Positions 22,393-32,885 of a DNA stretch of 64,000 nucleotides are shown in pieces. The DNA comes from Piezodorus guildinii. Its lineage: Eukaryota > Arthropoda > Insecta > Hemiptera > Pentatomidae. Where the stretch lies: the NCBI GenBank assembly GCA_023052935.1, contig CM041298.1, positions 112,025,977 through 112,089,976 of the forward strand. Direction: 5' to 3'. The notes beneath the pieces were generated by a model. That model was not told the origin of the DNA. It did no database searches and saw only the letters and a program-made list of their open reading frames with translations. The position numbers and the translations under genes are program-made. Position 1 is the stretch's first letter, and every line of letters starts with the position of its first letter.

Positions 22393-23227
22393 GGTCAGTA
22401 TATTCAAGTCTAATCGTTTAAGTAGCTATAAAAAAAAATACTATAAAAAAACTTGATATAATTCAGTACCTACGAGAACCAAAGTAAGGCAACTACGTTG
22501 TTCAAAACAACTTAAAAACAGCTTATTTGGTTAATGTCATTGTTTAAAGTTTATTGTAATTTATATTGTGTAGTTTTTTTTAATTTTTCATGTTACTTTT
22601 CCTACTGCCTTAACAAAACATCGTATTATCCTTAGGTAAATCAAACGATGTTTGAAACTCTATTATCATGATGAAAGTATAACTAAAATCATGTAAAAAA
22701 ACATGTTTGTATCTATATGTACTTGTAAATATTGTATATAAATAAATAAATATTATTATTATATATTGATTTAAGTATTAGCGGTAATTCAATACATGCT
22801 AAATTCGCCAATAAAAAGACATAAAATAAAGAACAGTAAATTAATGATATTATATTAAGGGGTTAGGTTCTTCTGCTCTATTGTCGGAAATATAATAAGT
22901 ACCTTTTGCAATGACATTACATCATAATTTTGAAAGAAGAAAGGTAGGGTTGCCATAAAAATTTTAGCGACTTTTTAAAAGTTCAAATTTTTTTTTTGTT
23001 TTCAAGAGGATTTCCTTATTTCTGTAATGTTATAACTTTATCTTTTGTTATACAATATTCTATTGAATAACTTTATTCTTTATTTCCATTGGAATCGAAG
23101 ATCCGATTTGAAGTTTACTAAGTTTTCAGAATTGACTCCTTCAGGACATTAAAAAGAAACGATTGTTCGATTCAAGATATTTACTCTTGCTCTATCTATC
23201 TATAAATTTCCTTGTATAAGTGTTTTA
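22393..23227. other. Unassigned AT-rich sequence
   Basis: Contains TTGTAAATATTGTATATAAA at 22723 like the starts of repeat F, otherwise nothing recognised. Confidence 0.3.
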
Positions 23228-23475
23228 AAGTCAGTCGATTAAGTGTTTTAAAGGTATTTCTTTGGTTGTAATATTGTACAGCAAGTTTACCTATAATGGC
23301 CTTCAGTATTCTCAGGCATAGTCAAAATAGATTGTATATGCGTAAGTTGATTTTAAATAATAATGTATTTATTGAAACTTATGAAATTTAATCTTACCCT
23401 GCATGCCACCTACTGGGATTGGTAAACACGAAACCTTTAGAAAGGAAATCCAATGGTTTCAGTAAATATAGTTTA
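23228..23475 (+). repeat. Dispersed repeat E, partial copy
   Basis: GGTAAACACGAAACCTTTAG, AAAGGAAATCCAATGGTTTC and flanking blocks match the right half of 19195-20035; the GC-rich middle is absent. Confidence 0.7.
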
Positions 23476-23761
23476 TACACTGATTAAAGATATAACGTTA
23501 ATATAATAAAATAAAATACTAATATACTGATTTAATTTTATCTAGTATGAGTGAAATCTATGTGGATATGTATATAAAAATATTATTGTGTAAATTTCTT
23601 TTTTCTTGTTCGTATCTTTAAATTGAAATGGCTCAGAGCTAGGGCTGATTTTTTAATTTTCTTTTTCTCGTTTTTTTTTTTTTTTATTTACTTCTCTATT
23701 TCTCTGCTTCTTTTTGTTTCTATCTTTTATTGTTTTGTTTTATCTAATTATAAGTAATTTT
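23476..23761. other. Unassigned AT-rich sequence
   Basis: T-rich; no gene or repeat family recognised. Confidence 0.3.
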
Positions 23762-24545
23762 TTAGGAGTATATTGTAATGTATTGAGGATACTGAGGGGA
23801 GTTCATAATTAAATAATTTTAATATTAAAAAATTAATGATAACGAACTTTTGTCGGCAAAACATCAAAAGGTGTTTACCTAGCCCCCTAGATTTCCCATC
23901 GGTATGGGGCCCCCAGCGGTACCAGAAACCTCTGGTAGTTTCCCCCCCAGCGGCGGCCAACAAGAATATTAAGAGTGGTGAGAAGATAAGAATAATAGCA
24001 CAAAGGCTATACCGCCAACTGGGGCACTTCCCATCTCGGCCCACCTGAGGTGACAAGAATGAGAGAGAAGAACCGAAGAGTTAGTCAAGTTTTATCCTCA
24101 AGAGGAGTGAGTCGGGTTCCACCTACAAGAACAGGAGGTGGCCGTCGGGGTTCTGAGAGCAGCTGAAGGATGATGCCGAGAAAGGGGACCTAAGACTGAT
24201 TTCACCTTCGCCAGCCGTTTAGGGGTTTCAAAGGTATATCGTTATTTGTAATATTGTTTGGCAAAGGTAGTAAAATGTCCCTCAGTATTCTAAATCAAGA
24301 GTTCTAGGCAATGTATTAATATAATTTATATATGTAAGTTAATAATTATAATAACGTATTAATTGAATCTTGTTTACTTTAATCTTACCCTGCACGCCAC
24401 CTCTTGGATTGGTAAACACGATACCTTTGGAAAGGAGATCCAATGGTATCATTAAATATAGTTTATATATTGACTAAATATAGTAAGTAAGCTAGTTTTT
24501 GAAGCTACCGCTGCCTTACAAAAGCAGCCGGTAAAAAACATAGCA
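23762..24545 (+). repeat. Dispersed repeat E, copy 2
   Basis: See 19195-20035. This copy retains the beginning, the GC-rich middle and the GTTTTTGAAGCTACCGCTGC end. Frames of 70-100 codons on both strands (23748-24056) are not shared with copy 1. Confidence 0.75.
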
Positions 24546-24604
24546 ATATATATGATGAATTGTTTAAAGTTTTATTTCTTTTTTAGGGAGATTATGATAT
24601 TTGT

Positions 24605-24642
24605 AAGTTATATATATATATATATATATTTTTTTTTTTTTG
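24605..24642. repeat. (TA)n then poly(T)
   Basis: Simple repeat; no other feature between 24546 and 24820 apart from AT-rich sequence. Confidence 0.8.
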
Positions 24643-24825
24643 TTTCATTATATAAATTAAGCTGGTATGTAGTACATTACTATTTGGTTTGAATTTCAAT
24701 TATTACTATTATTTTAATCATTGTATTGTAATATATTTTTTTGTATGATTTACCACCTGTAATTGGGCCTTGGCCTGTTGGTGGATGATGTAAAATAAAA
24801 ATAAATAAAGATATTAATTAATCTA

Positions 24826-25724
24826 TTGGGTTGATGCAAAATTAATGCAGGTTTCCTCTATTGCAATATCTTAATTCCCATTGTGTAAAAAAAGCTAATC
24901 CTAACATTGATCATTATTATACCAAAACAAACCTTATCTAATACCCTCTCTTTCACCATGAATTTGTTTAGTAAAATCGTTTTGTTCAGTGTGTTCAAAG
25001 GTCTTGAATCGAAAATGTCAAAGTGCGATTTTCGTCAAATTTATTTTTACGAATTTAAATTAGGGCGCAGCGCTGCGCAAACGGCTCGTAATATTAATGA
25101 AGTGTGGGGTCAGGGGGCTATTAATGAGTGCACGGTGCAGCGTTGGTTCCAGAAGTTTCGCAGAGGAGATTTCGACCTCGAAGACAAGGAAGGTCGGGGC
25201 CGTCATCTTGCTCTGGACAACGACCAGCTGAGGTCAAAAGTGGAAGAAGACCCAACCAAAACCACACGAGAAATGGCGGCGGAACTCGGAACTCAAAAAT
25301 TGCAACGTCTTTGCCCAGCATTGATGAATCGGAAGGGGCCGATCCTGCTCCACGATAACGCCAGACCACACGTTGCACAACCAACGCTTCGACGACTGCA
25401 CGAGTTGGTCTACGAAGTTCTCCAACATCCGCCTTATTCACCTGACCTCTCTCCTACAGACTTCCACTTTTTCAGGCATCTGGACAACTTTTTGAGGGAG
25501 AAAAATTTTCAAAACCAGGACGACATTGAAAATTCTTTTCGTGACTTCATTGAGTCCAGGGATTCGGATTTTTTTTCTGGTGGAATAAGAAAGCTTGTTG
25601 AACGTTGGCAAAAGTGCATTGATTCAGATGGAAATTATTTTGATTAAATATATATGGTTAAAGTAAAGAAATGGCGTATTTACAATACCTACTAAAAACC
25701 TGCATTAATTTTGCATCAACCCAA
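24826..25724 (+). mobile_element. Mariner element, internally deleted, intact ends
   Basis: 899 bp bounded by TA (24824-24825, 25725-25726). The terminal inverted repeats are about 29 bp and perfect, starting TTGGGTTGATGCAAAATTAA. The sequence type and the encoded protein point to a cecropia-like mariner. Normal length is about 1.3 kb, so roughly 400 bp are missing from the transposase gene. Perfect ends imply recent mobilisation by a transposase made elsewhere. It is inserted in a repeat-E fragment that resumes at 25727. Confidence 0.9.
25015..25647 (+). CDS. Mariner transposase with in-frame internal deletion
   Basis: 210 codons starting at the family-typical methionine MSKCDFRQIYFYEFKLGRSA; the frame is open upstream to 24907 but no family similarity lies there. 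Residues 1-60 form the first helix-turn-helix (QRWFQKFRRGDFDLED), 60-95 the linker and the start of the second (TTREMAAELG). After residue 92 the protein jumps to ALMNRKGPILLHDNARPHV and continues normally to the C terminus (RKLVERWQKCIDSDGNYFD). Asp114 and Asp149 are the second and third catalytic aspartates with the DD34D spacing; the block with the first is deleted, together with most of the second helix-turn-helix. The product cannot cut DNA but could still bind element ends or dimerise. The frame remains open across the deletion. Confidence 0.85.
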   Translation: MSKCDFRQIYFYEFKLGRSAAQTARNINEVWGQGAINECTVQRWFQKFRRGDFDLEDKEGRGRHLALDNDQLRSKVEEDPTKTTREMAAELGTQKLQRLCPALMNRKGPILLHDNARPHVAQPTLRRLHELVYEVLQHPPYSPDLSPTDFHFFRHLDNFLREKNFQNQDDIENSFRDFIESRDSDFFSGGIRKLVERWQKCIDSDGNYFD

Positions 25725-25726
25725 TA

Positions 25727-25795
25727 GTTTTTGAAGGTACCGTTGCCTTAGAAAAGCAACCGGTCAAAAACATAGCATTATATTTCTTTAAACTC
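25727..25795 (+). repeat. Dispersed repeat E, 3' fragment
   Basis: GTTTTTGAAGGTACCGTTGC, then CTTAGAAAAGCAACCGGTCA, as at the end of the other E copies. Confidence 0.65.
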
Positions 25796-26452
25796 GTTAG
25801 GAGTACATTCTTATATTTGTACCCTCTCTTGACTTGCGAATAAATAAACAGGCACAGCTAATTCTTTCTGTACTTTTTTTTCTGTCCGGTCATTGATGGC
25901 CCTCTGTGTGAATAATACTTCCCGAGATAAAATATTTGTACATGGGAGATGAAAAATAAATAAATTTTGAATAATCCTGGAATACATATATTGGACAAAA
26001 TAAATACTGGAGAAGAGTGATTTAGAGTGAAACCGCTGGCCCTGTTTACCCAAGAGCTGTTTGTCCCGCTGGAGCCAGGCCAACTAGGCATCGTCCCTTT
26101 CCCCTTTCGCACATACACTTTTTTATAAAGCCCCTTTTCCTTTAAGCTCATTATTTTTCCTACTTCTAAGCCCTACACTTTCACGGCTTAAAAAATTATT
26201 TAACAACAAGGTTCAGTGACTGAAGAAAAGAGAACAAAGGGGAGAAAAAACAACAACGAACCAACCAGAGAACTTGTGAAATGAAGCTTGAAATCGACAA
26301 AAATAAAAATTATTTTAACTCAATACATCTAATTCTTGTTCAATAGACGTTTGACTCTTCAAATTGAAAAAAAAAAAATAATCAAGCTAGCATATGTACT
26401 ACGTAGAGCTAACAAGGATAGGATCCCGAATGTGCATCAATGATTTAATTTT
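25796..26452. other. Unassigned sequence
   Basis: Two overlapping minus-strand frames of 90-97 codons at 25811-26151 show no recognisable domain or repeat support. No feature claimed. Confidence 0.3.
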
Positions 26453-26454
26453 TA

Positions 26455-26842
26455 CTTCAACTTGCCTATATACGAAATATAGTAAGGGAAAGCATTAAGA
26501 TCGTGAAAATTTTCGAATTCCAGTTTTCACCGGATATACACGTTTTAGTTTTCCCTGAGTCAAAATAAACAAGTCACGAAAAAAGTTCTGTGTGTGTCAG
26601 ACTTATCAAGCGCGATGTTACAGCCACTTATTTACTAAAATCGGCTGTCCAGATGTACTTTATACCATGCATTATGCTTTGATTTGATGTCGGTTTCATT
26701 CTTATTAAAGTAGTATGACAGTAACGACGATATCTTAGATTTTCTTCCTCTATAGCAGGATTGATAAAAAGCGGCTAAAAGCAAAAGTTGAACGAATTTG
26801 ATAATCAACTAAAGGAGGAAAAAGCGAAAATATTTATTTAAT
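26455..26842 (+). repeat. Family M copy, left part with internal deletion
   Basis: ACTTCAACTTGCC-type start, then GATCGTGAAAATTTTCGAAT, CCGGATATACACGTTTTAG and the AACTAAAGGAGGAAAAAGCG block. The stretch between about 26700 and 26760 is much shorter than in intact copies. Broken at the palindrome that follows. Confidence 0.65.
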
Positions 26843-26855
26843 GTAATTTATTTAT

Positions 26856-26959
26856 TGGAAGGAATTAGTCCGGGTGGCGGTCATTAAATGAAACAACTAA
26901 ATAGTTAAAACTATTTAGTTGTTTCATTTAATGACCGCCACCCGGACTAATTCCTTCCA
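26856..26959. repeat. 104-bp near-perfect palindrome
   Basis: Arms of 51 bases starting TGGAAGGAATTAGTCCGGGT and ending in the complement, with one central mismatch (TTA/AAA) and essentially no spacer. The 14-base direct repeat GTAATTTATTTATT occurs just before (26843-26856, sharing one base) and again at 26993-27006, so the palindrome plus 33 bases could be one insertion with a target duplication. Confidence 0.8.
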
Positions 26960-27102
26960 GTAATTCTCAACGGTCAACTAATTACATCCACAGTAATTTA
27001 TTTATTTTTATTTTATTTTATTTTTGCCTGAAAATGAGAAAACATCGATAAAAGATAATCTTAGAGGGTTTGAAATAATAAACAAAGCCATCTAAAATTA
27101 TC

Positions 27103-27358
27103 TTTGTTTATTTATTTAGCGTCACTTTATGCTACTGTGGCTAATCGGACGATGCTACAGTGGGAGTCCTAAATTTTTCCTACCCAGGTTTTATTAGGAT
27201 AGGGATCTTAAATGAGTGCCTGGCATCATACAGGCTCGGGACCACCTTTTAACGTCCCCTCCGAAGGACAGCATAATTAAGGATTTTTCACTCCGATAAA
27301 ATAGACCACCTGCCGGTTCGAACCCACGATATCTAGCATAGAAAGCTGTTATGCGAAA
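27103..27358 (-). repeat. SINE-C copy
   Basis: Minus strand: tRNA-like head with GCATAACAGC-type box A region and box B-like GGGTTCGAACCGG, body with GACGTTAAAAGGTGGTCCCG, tail GTGACGCTAAATAAATAAAC. About 256 bp. Confidence 0.8.
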
Positions 27359-27594
27359 AGGTTGTTGTTTTTGCTTGGGGTTTTGAGGCGTAAAACCCAG
27401 GGGTCATAAACGCCTTTATTTCACTTTAAAGAACGGGAAAGCAAAATTAAAATAAATAAATTAAAATTAATAAACTAAGCTTATAATTATAATAAGATAA
27501 AATAGTAGATAAAAAATTAAATGAAATTAAAAGACTACGTAAACAATGGAGGGCATAGGTCAGGAGAATATGTAGTAGGACTTCATTTCCCAAC
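27359..27594. other. Unassigned AT-rich sequence
   Basis: A-rich stretch between two SINE-C copies; nothing recognised. Confidence 0.3.
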
Positions 27595-27848
27595 CCCTTT
27601 TATTTATTCACGGTCTGTATTGAAACATGAAGTTGGGCGATATCGACAATGCTACAGTGGAAGTCCTAAATTTTGCCTATCCAGGTTTTAGTAGGACAGG
27701 GATCTTTAACGAGTACCTGACATCGCACAGGCTCGGGACTACCTTTCAACATCCCATCTGAAGGACGGCATAACTAAGGATTTTTTAATGGGAGTAAAAA
27801 ATCCTAGGACCACCTCTGGGTTTGAACCCGTGACCTTTGGCATAGGAT
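27595..27848 (-). repeat. SINE-C copy
   Basis: Same blocks as 49979-50262, including box B GGGTTCAAACCCAG; the tail end is altered (TATTTATTCACGG). Confidence 0.8.
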
Positions 27849-27887
27849 AAAATTATCTTTAATCGGTGTTTTATCAAAATAATTTTA

Positions 27888-28823
27888 AAAACTCTAGTGC
27901 ACTCGATACACGACTTTCACTAACCTACGCTGATAAAATCAATTCATGAATTTTCAAATAGAGGTATAGATAAAAATAGTTAATCACATTGAGTTTTAGA
28001 TTTTATTTATAGTTTTTATAAAAAATCGATTATATTATTATCTACAATAATGAGATAGTTATGTCCGCTTTTATCACTCTCCATTAACTTTAACAACTTG
28101 GACGTAATAATCTCGTCATTTATCGCCCTAAAAAAACATCCCTACACCTACCTTTAACAACTTGGAGTATAAGATAATGTTTTTTTTAAAACCTTTAAAA
28201 GTTTTTCAATGGTATATTACAAATATACATTACTGTTTTTATGTTCCAAAAACCTCAAGTCACAGACAAACTTTTTAGCTCATTTCTCCCTTGGTTGGTT
28301 ATCATATTCGTTCAACCTATATATTTGCCCGTTTTTAACAATGCTAACAAGATGATATAGCGATTGTTCTCGAATCAACATAATTATTGGTACTTTAGAG
28401 GAAGAAAAGTTAAAATATAAGTACTTAATCCGTGTAAGACTTTTTCAATCAAAATAAAACCTGCATTATATGAAAGCACACTACACTATACATCTGTACA
28501 GCGAGTTTAATCAAAGTCGTTAAAAACGTTTTTTTTTAAAAAATCACAAAAAAGGTGCAAAATGCATAGTATTAAGTGGCTCTTCTGGTTCGCCGATTTT
28601 ATTGAAAAAGTTACTGTAACATCTCAGGCATGTAGGCTTCTAAAATATGAAATTTCAGTTATCGTGTTAGACTTACCACACACACACACACACACACACA
28701 CGGAAATACATGCAGACCAATTTTCGGGACTTGGTCATTTGGACTCAGAGGAATTCGTATTCAAAAATTTTTACAATCACAATACTTTCATTAAGCATAC
28801 ACTTCATATATAGGTAAGTGACC
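27888..28823 (-). repeat. Family M, full-length uninterrupted copy
   Basis: 936 bp from the backwards right end (CTAGTGCACTCGATACACG, ACTTTCACTAACC) to the left end (ATATAGGTAAGTGACCGTAA). It shows the typical order: TAACCTTTACAACTT block, ACGGTATATTA-type block, CTCCCTTGGTTG, GTACTTTAGAGGAAGAAAA, GGTGCAAAATGCATAG, GTAACATCTCAGGC, a (CA)n tract at 28677-28700, TTCGGGACTTGGTCATTTGG. No reading frame is conserved with other copies; the 83-codon frame at 28562-28813 is not shared. Confidence 0.8.
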
Positions 28824-28866
28824 GTAAAATTAAAATACCGTTCACCAATGTAAAAGGGGGTTCATT

Positions 28867-28870
<4 letters not shown>

Positions 28871-28912
<42 letters not shown>
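28871..28912. repeat. (TA)n microsatellite
   Basis: About 20 TA dinucleotides. Confidence 0.9.
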
Positions 28913-28914
<2 letters not shown>

Positions 28915-29640
28915 AATAGAATAATATGAAATAAATACATTGATGTATAGCACAGTACCTTAGGAAAATAGGAAATCCAAGACTGAGGATTTATACAGGT
29001 ATAAAATAACACAGGCTTTGGGCAAGTTATTGTAATATTATTCCCCATCCTTATAGACCCGTATAACTACAGTAGTAACATAGAATCCTTATACTATAGA
29101 TATGGCGGCAAGCAGTACATGATATATTCTTATAGAACATAGTATTAATACAATATTTTAGATGGTAATTTATTTATTTTTTTGTAGATTATTGAGGTTT
29201 TTTTTTTAATGAAGTTATGTAATTTCAATCATCGACTTATCAATTTTAGATGGCTTGTGTTGTTTAAATATATTTTAGGCAATACTATAATTATTTACTT
29301 TTATCTCGAATATTTATTAATTTTAATCTATTCATAAGATTATAAAATTAAAATAAATATAAATGAATAGTGTGATAAAATTTGAAATAACATAAATGAA
29401 TGAATAGAGAGAAATGCTTTATTTAATTTGCAATGCTGCCCAAATACATCGGGTTGCTTACATAACACAGCATACTGTATCAATTGACATATTCGCTTAC
29501 ATTTTCAATTTTTTTTTTCCTATCTTAATACAAATTTATATTATTTACAATTTTTTTTTCCCTCTTTTAGCTATTTACATTATTTATTTTATTTCTCTCT
29601 TCCACTATATTTAAATTTAGATCTCTGGTGCGCAGATTAC
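28913..29640. other. AT-rich sequence, nothing assigned
   Basis: No supported gene. A scrap of M right end (TCTGGTGCGCAGATTACATG) is at about 29622. Confidence 0.3.
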
Positions 29641-29740
29641 ATGATCAAAATATAATCAAATTCACCGTTTAATTGCCATACAGGTAATGGTGGATAATCC
29701 CTAGGGAGTCCAAAATCACGTTTTCTGCTAACACCGCTAT

Positions 29741-30110
29741 ATCTCTGTTATCGACACCTAACTTCTTCCAAAAATCTCCTTGTGCTTCCAGGGATCGTTC
29801 CGCGAGACCCAAACCATAGACCTCTAACGGAGAACTGTCTCTCACCAAATGTCTCGCGGAACTTTTCTTTTAGGAAAGGGATGCATTTCTCGTAGATTGC
29901 TCTCTTTCCACTCCACCTGCTTGATCGAGGTTTTCGAACGGTAGGGTCCAGGATCATTGCAGTAGTTCAGTTCTTCGGGAATGCAACGATGTCTGCGTCA
30001 TAGAGCTTCCACACTTCTGTAGCCCTGCTGAACCTCCAGTCTTTCGGCGCATTCAGCGATTTCTTCATAGAAATATAGACTGGAAAAGGGAATCCGGGAC
30101 ATTAGACAGT
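29741..30110 (-). pseudogene. LINE C-terminal (endonuclease-like) fragment
   Basis: On the minus strand one frame reads DADIVAFPKN, a stop, TTAMILDPTVRKPRSSR, then continues open to the end as KRAIYEKCIPFLKEKFRETF and VRGLWFGSRGTIPGSTRRFL. The arrangement D(I/L)VAF...ILDPTVR...IYxxxIPxLxxK...GxRGTI resembles the C-terminal region of R2/NeSL-type reverse-transcriptase elements with a PD-(D/E)xK endonuclease, recognised from memory. The final 70 codons (29748-29957) are open, but the frame is stopped just upstream. An isolated dead fragment. Confidence 0.5.
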
Positions 30111-30439
30111 CGCTGGGCAGTAAAAAAATTAAGAAGAGATGATAAAACGGTTTAGAATTTTTTAAATTATATTTATTAATTTTAAGTTATTTAAATAAAA
30201 AGTATTTATTTTTTTTTATTTTTATTGTTTATTGTTTTATTCATCACTTACTTTGTCCACTCCATTGTTCTTCTTTAAACCTTAATTAGTTTTTTATTAG
30301 AGTCTTTAAATATTTTCATTCCAATATTATCATTTTACATATATGTTTGATTCCATATTTTATTACTCTCATTTTAATATTTTACCCAACTTATTATTAT
30401 CTTATCTCTCAATTGTATCCATTGTTATCTTTTATTTCT
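30111..30439. other. T-rich sequence, possibly upstream part of a Penelope-like remnant
   Basis: No coding similarity found; it ends at the hammerhead-like motif of the next entry. Confidence 0.3.
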
Positions 30440-30545
30440 TAACCCTGACGAAGGCCCACAATGTAGGCCGCAACATCAGCACACAATTAAATAACTTGGT
30501 TTTATTAGATGACCGCACCCTCAACAAACTCCAACATCTTTGAAA
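30440..30545 (+). ncRNA. Hammerhead-like core, single copy
   Basis: Plus strand: CTGACGA at 30445-30451, an A, hairpin GGCC(CACAATGTA)GGCC, then GCAACATC at 30470. This fits CUGANGA-hairpin-GAAAC-NUH except that GAAAC reads GCAAC. The following CACACAATTAAATAACTTGG and a CTCCAACATCTTTGAA end resemble the ends of Penelope-like pseudo-LTRs. The GCAAC change would be expected to destroy activity. Confidence 0.45.
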
Positions 30546-30559
30546 AAAGAAATTAAATA

Positions 30560-30632
30560 AATCTTAGGGCCATCTATCTAGTTTGAACCCGCGACCTTGA
30601 GCATATTACGTTGTTATGCTATCCAGCTATGT
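30560..30632 (-). repeat. SINE-C head fragment
   Basis: AGTTTGAACCCGCGACCTTG (box B region) and the TTGTTATGCTA block of the SINE-C head, without the body. Confidence 0.55.
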
Positions 30633-31385
30633 TTGTATACAAAAAATTTTCACATTGAAATATTTTTATTTTATTTGGTTAATTGTTTTACCAGTGATGA
30701 ATAAAGTATTGTTTATATAACAGCATAGTTCAAGGTTTTACTCATTTTAATTTATTCAAATGACATTTATATACATTTTCAATCGAATTTTGTAAATAAC
30801 ATAAATTTATGTATCAACTTACTATTACATAAAAACTGTGAAAAACAAAAATAATCAGAGCGTTAGTAATAGACCGCTGTAAACACGAGATGTCATAACA
30901 AGGCAAAACTACTACCCAAGAAGTCTTATGAGTAGGTGGACAACTTATGTGATGAAGCTTCTATGTTACGGCTCCGTCCTTCGGCATAGTAGAGAAAAAC
31001 TGGTCGCCGATATATCACGTCGAAATTGATAAGTTTTTAGGTCAGAAGAATCGGAGACCCAAGTGGTCTACAACAAATTGACAAGGGAAAATGTAATTTC
31101 CATCCGACCGGCGGCCGTCAAAGGAAACTCGCAAAAAGAAATAGAGGAAAATAATTCGTTTTCGAAAAGATAAAAGGCTACGGGAATAAATCGAGAATTG
31201 GAAGCGATTTATGACCATGGCGTTTTATATCCCCGGGCCCAGAAGAACTGAGTGCGAACCATATTTAAACTTGGCTGTAGGATGGCAAATGAATCAGGCG
31301 GGAAAAGATAGCAAGAGAGGCCGGCCGTTCAACATCTTTTATTGACTATTTAAAAAGGAATAAATCTGTTAACATAAATTTTTTT
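30633..31385. other. Unassigned sequence
   Basis: The part 30860-31330 has moderate GC and no matches elsewhere in the window. No frame of note; no feature claimed. Confidence 0.3.
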
Positions 31386-31409
31386 TACTTTCACTTACTG
31401 TATATATAT

Positions 31410-31533
31410 ATTTATTTTTTATTTTATTGAAATTTACAACTGTATATTGTAATACATCAAGTAAATATTCTGATAAAAGATATTGTACATGAAAAACTTG
31501 AAGAGAAACTGCCAATTGGCAGCACTCTTGTAT
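31410..31533 (-). repeat. LINE-A 3' tail insertion
   Basis: TTATTGAAATTTACAACTGT to GCCAATTGGCAGCACTCTTG is the 3' UTR of LINE-A, about 120 bp. CTGTATAT occurs just left (31398) and right (31537), a likely short target duplication within the M left end. Confidence 0.7.
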
Positions 31534-31651
31534 CTGTATATGAAATATATAGTAAGGGAAAGTAATGTGATTGTGAAAATTATCGAATTCGAATTTTCAT
31601 TAGAAATACAAGTCACTTAGGACGAATAGCAGTAAGCTAGCTAGATATATA

Positions 31652-31798
31652 AGGGGTACTCACTACGTTTGCTATAGCATGCTATTTGTGCTATTGTGCT
31701 AAACCAATCAATTTTATACAGGAAATAACAGTAGAAACTCGACGGGTTTAGCAAAATAACACAAATAGCATGCTATAGCAAACGTAGTGAGTACCCCT
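31652..31798. mobile_element. Palindromic MITE, copy 1
   Basis: 147 bp with about 44-bp inverted ends starting AGGGGTACTCACTACGTTTG. Flanked by ATA on both sides. A 3-bp A/T duplication fits PIF/Harbinger elements. Copies at 36632 and 51461 have different 3-bp flanks, supporting these ends. Noncoding; needs transposase in trans. Confidence 0.85.
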
Positions 31799-32038
31799 AT
31801 AATAAAATGTGTGTGTGTTAAAGGCTATTTTAAAAAAAGTCTTGACAGAATCCCGAAAAGTAGAAAACCAATGTAATAGATAGTGTAGACAAATAAATAT
31901 GTAAGAAAAGGAAGTTAATGAGTGCTGTTTTAAATATGAAACGTTAAATGAAGCTTCCTAAAAAATTATAAAAAAAAAATAGAAATACGCCATTTTTTAA
32001 GGTCTCTTGAGTCCTAGTGACCAAATCCTGAAAAATAT

Positions 32039-32823
32039 TGTTACGGCCAAGACAATGACAGGTAAACCACTCCTAGAGTGGTCCGGATTTGGCTAGAGAC
32101 TTCTGGACCTGGACGGTCCTCCAAGTACCTATCCTTCTAGCCTTATCATCTCCAGGGGAATCAATAATTGTTTGCTCAGACTCACTTAGTGCTCTCAGAG
32201 CTATTTCAAATCTGTTTTCTAAAAATCCCATTGTTCAGGAGGTCCACTAAAGAATCAAGCAGCTAGAGGACTCTTCTAGAAGAATAATTTTTTTGGGTTC
32301 CCAGTCATTCTGGAATATTCGGAAACGAGCAAGTTGACAAAGCAGCAGCAGAGACTCATTCGTTAGAAGAAATAACGCCCTCCTATGTCCCACCATCAGA
32401 GTTATTTAAACCATTAAAAGCAAAAATATTATATGAATGGCAGCAGACCTAGGATATATTAGCAAATAACAAACTTAAAGACATCAAACCCACTGTCAGC
32501 TCCTGGGCTACATCTTCCAGAACATGCCGGCGGGAGGAGGTAGTTATCACCCGCCTGAGGATAGGGCACTGCCGCCTCACACATGAATATCTTATTACAA
32601 GGAAAAATCCGCCTCAATGTAATCACTGTAAAGTGACTCTCACGGTGAGTCATATTTTTGAGGAGTGTCCACGGTACAGGAGAGAAATTGAAAAATGTGG
32701 GGTACCACGCCATGTCTCTGAGGCTTTAAGCGATAATGAAGCAATTATCAGCAGTGCCATCAAGTTTATAAAGAATATTCGTCTGTTTCAGCAAATATAA
32801 CATAAATTTTCTTATTCTTTTTG

Positions 32824-32885
<62 letters not shown>

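Noticed and set aside
25121..25441. 106-codon minus-strand and other overlapping frames
   Set aside because: Shadows of the mariner transposase frame at 25015-25647.
28562..28813. 83-codon plus-strand open frame
   Set aside because: Lies in a full-length family M copy and is not preserved in other copies.
32459..32713. 84-codon minus-strand open frame
   Set aside because: Antisense shadow of the LINE zinc-knuckle region coded on the plus strand.
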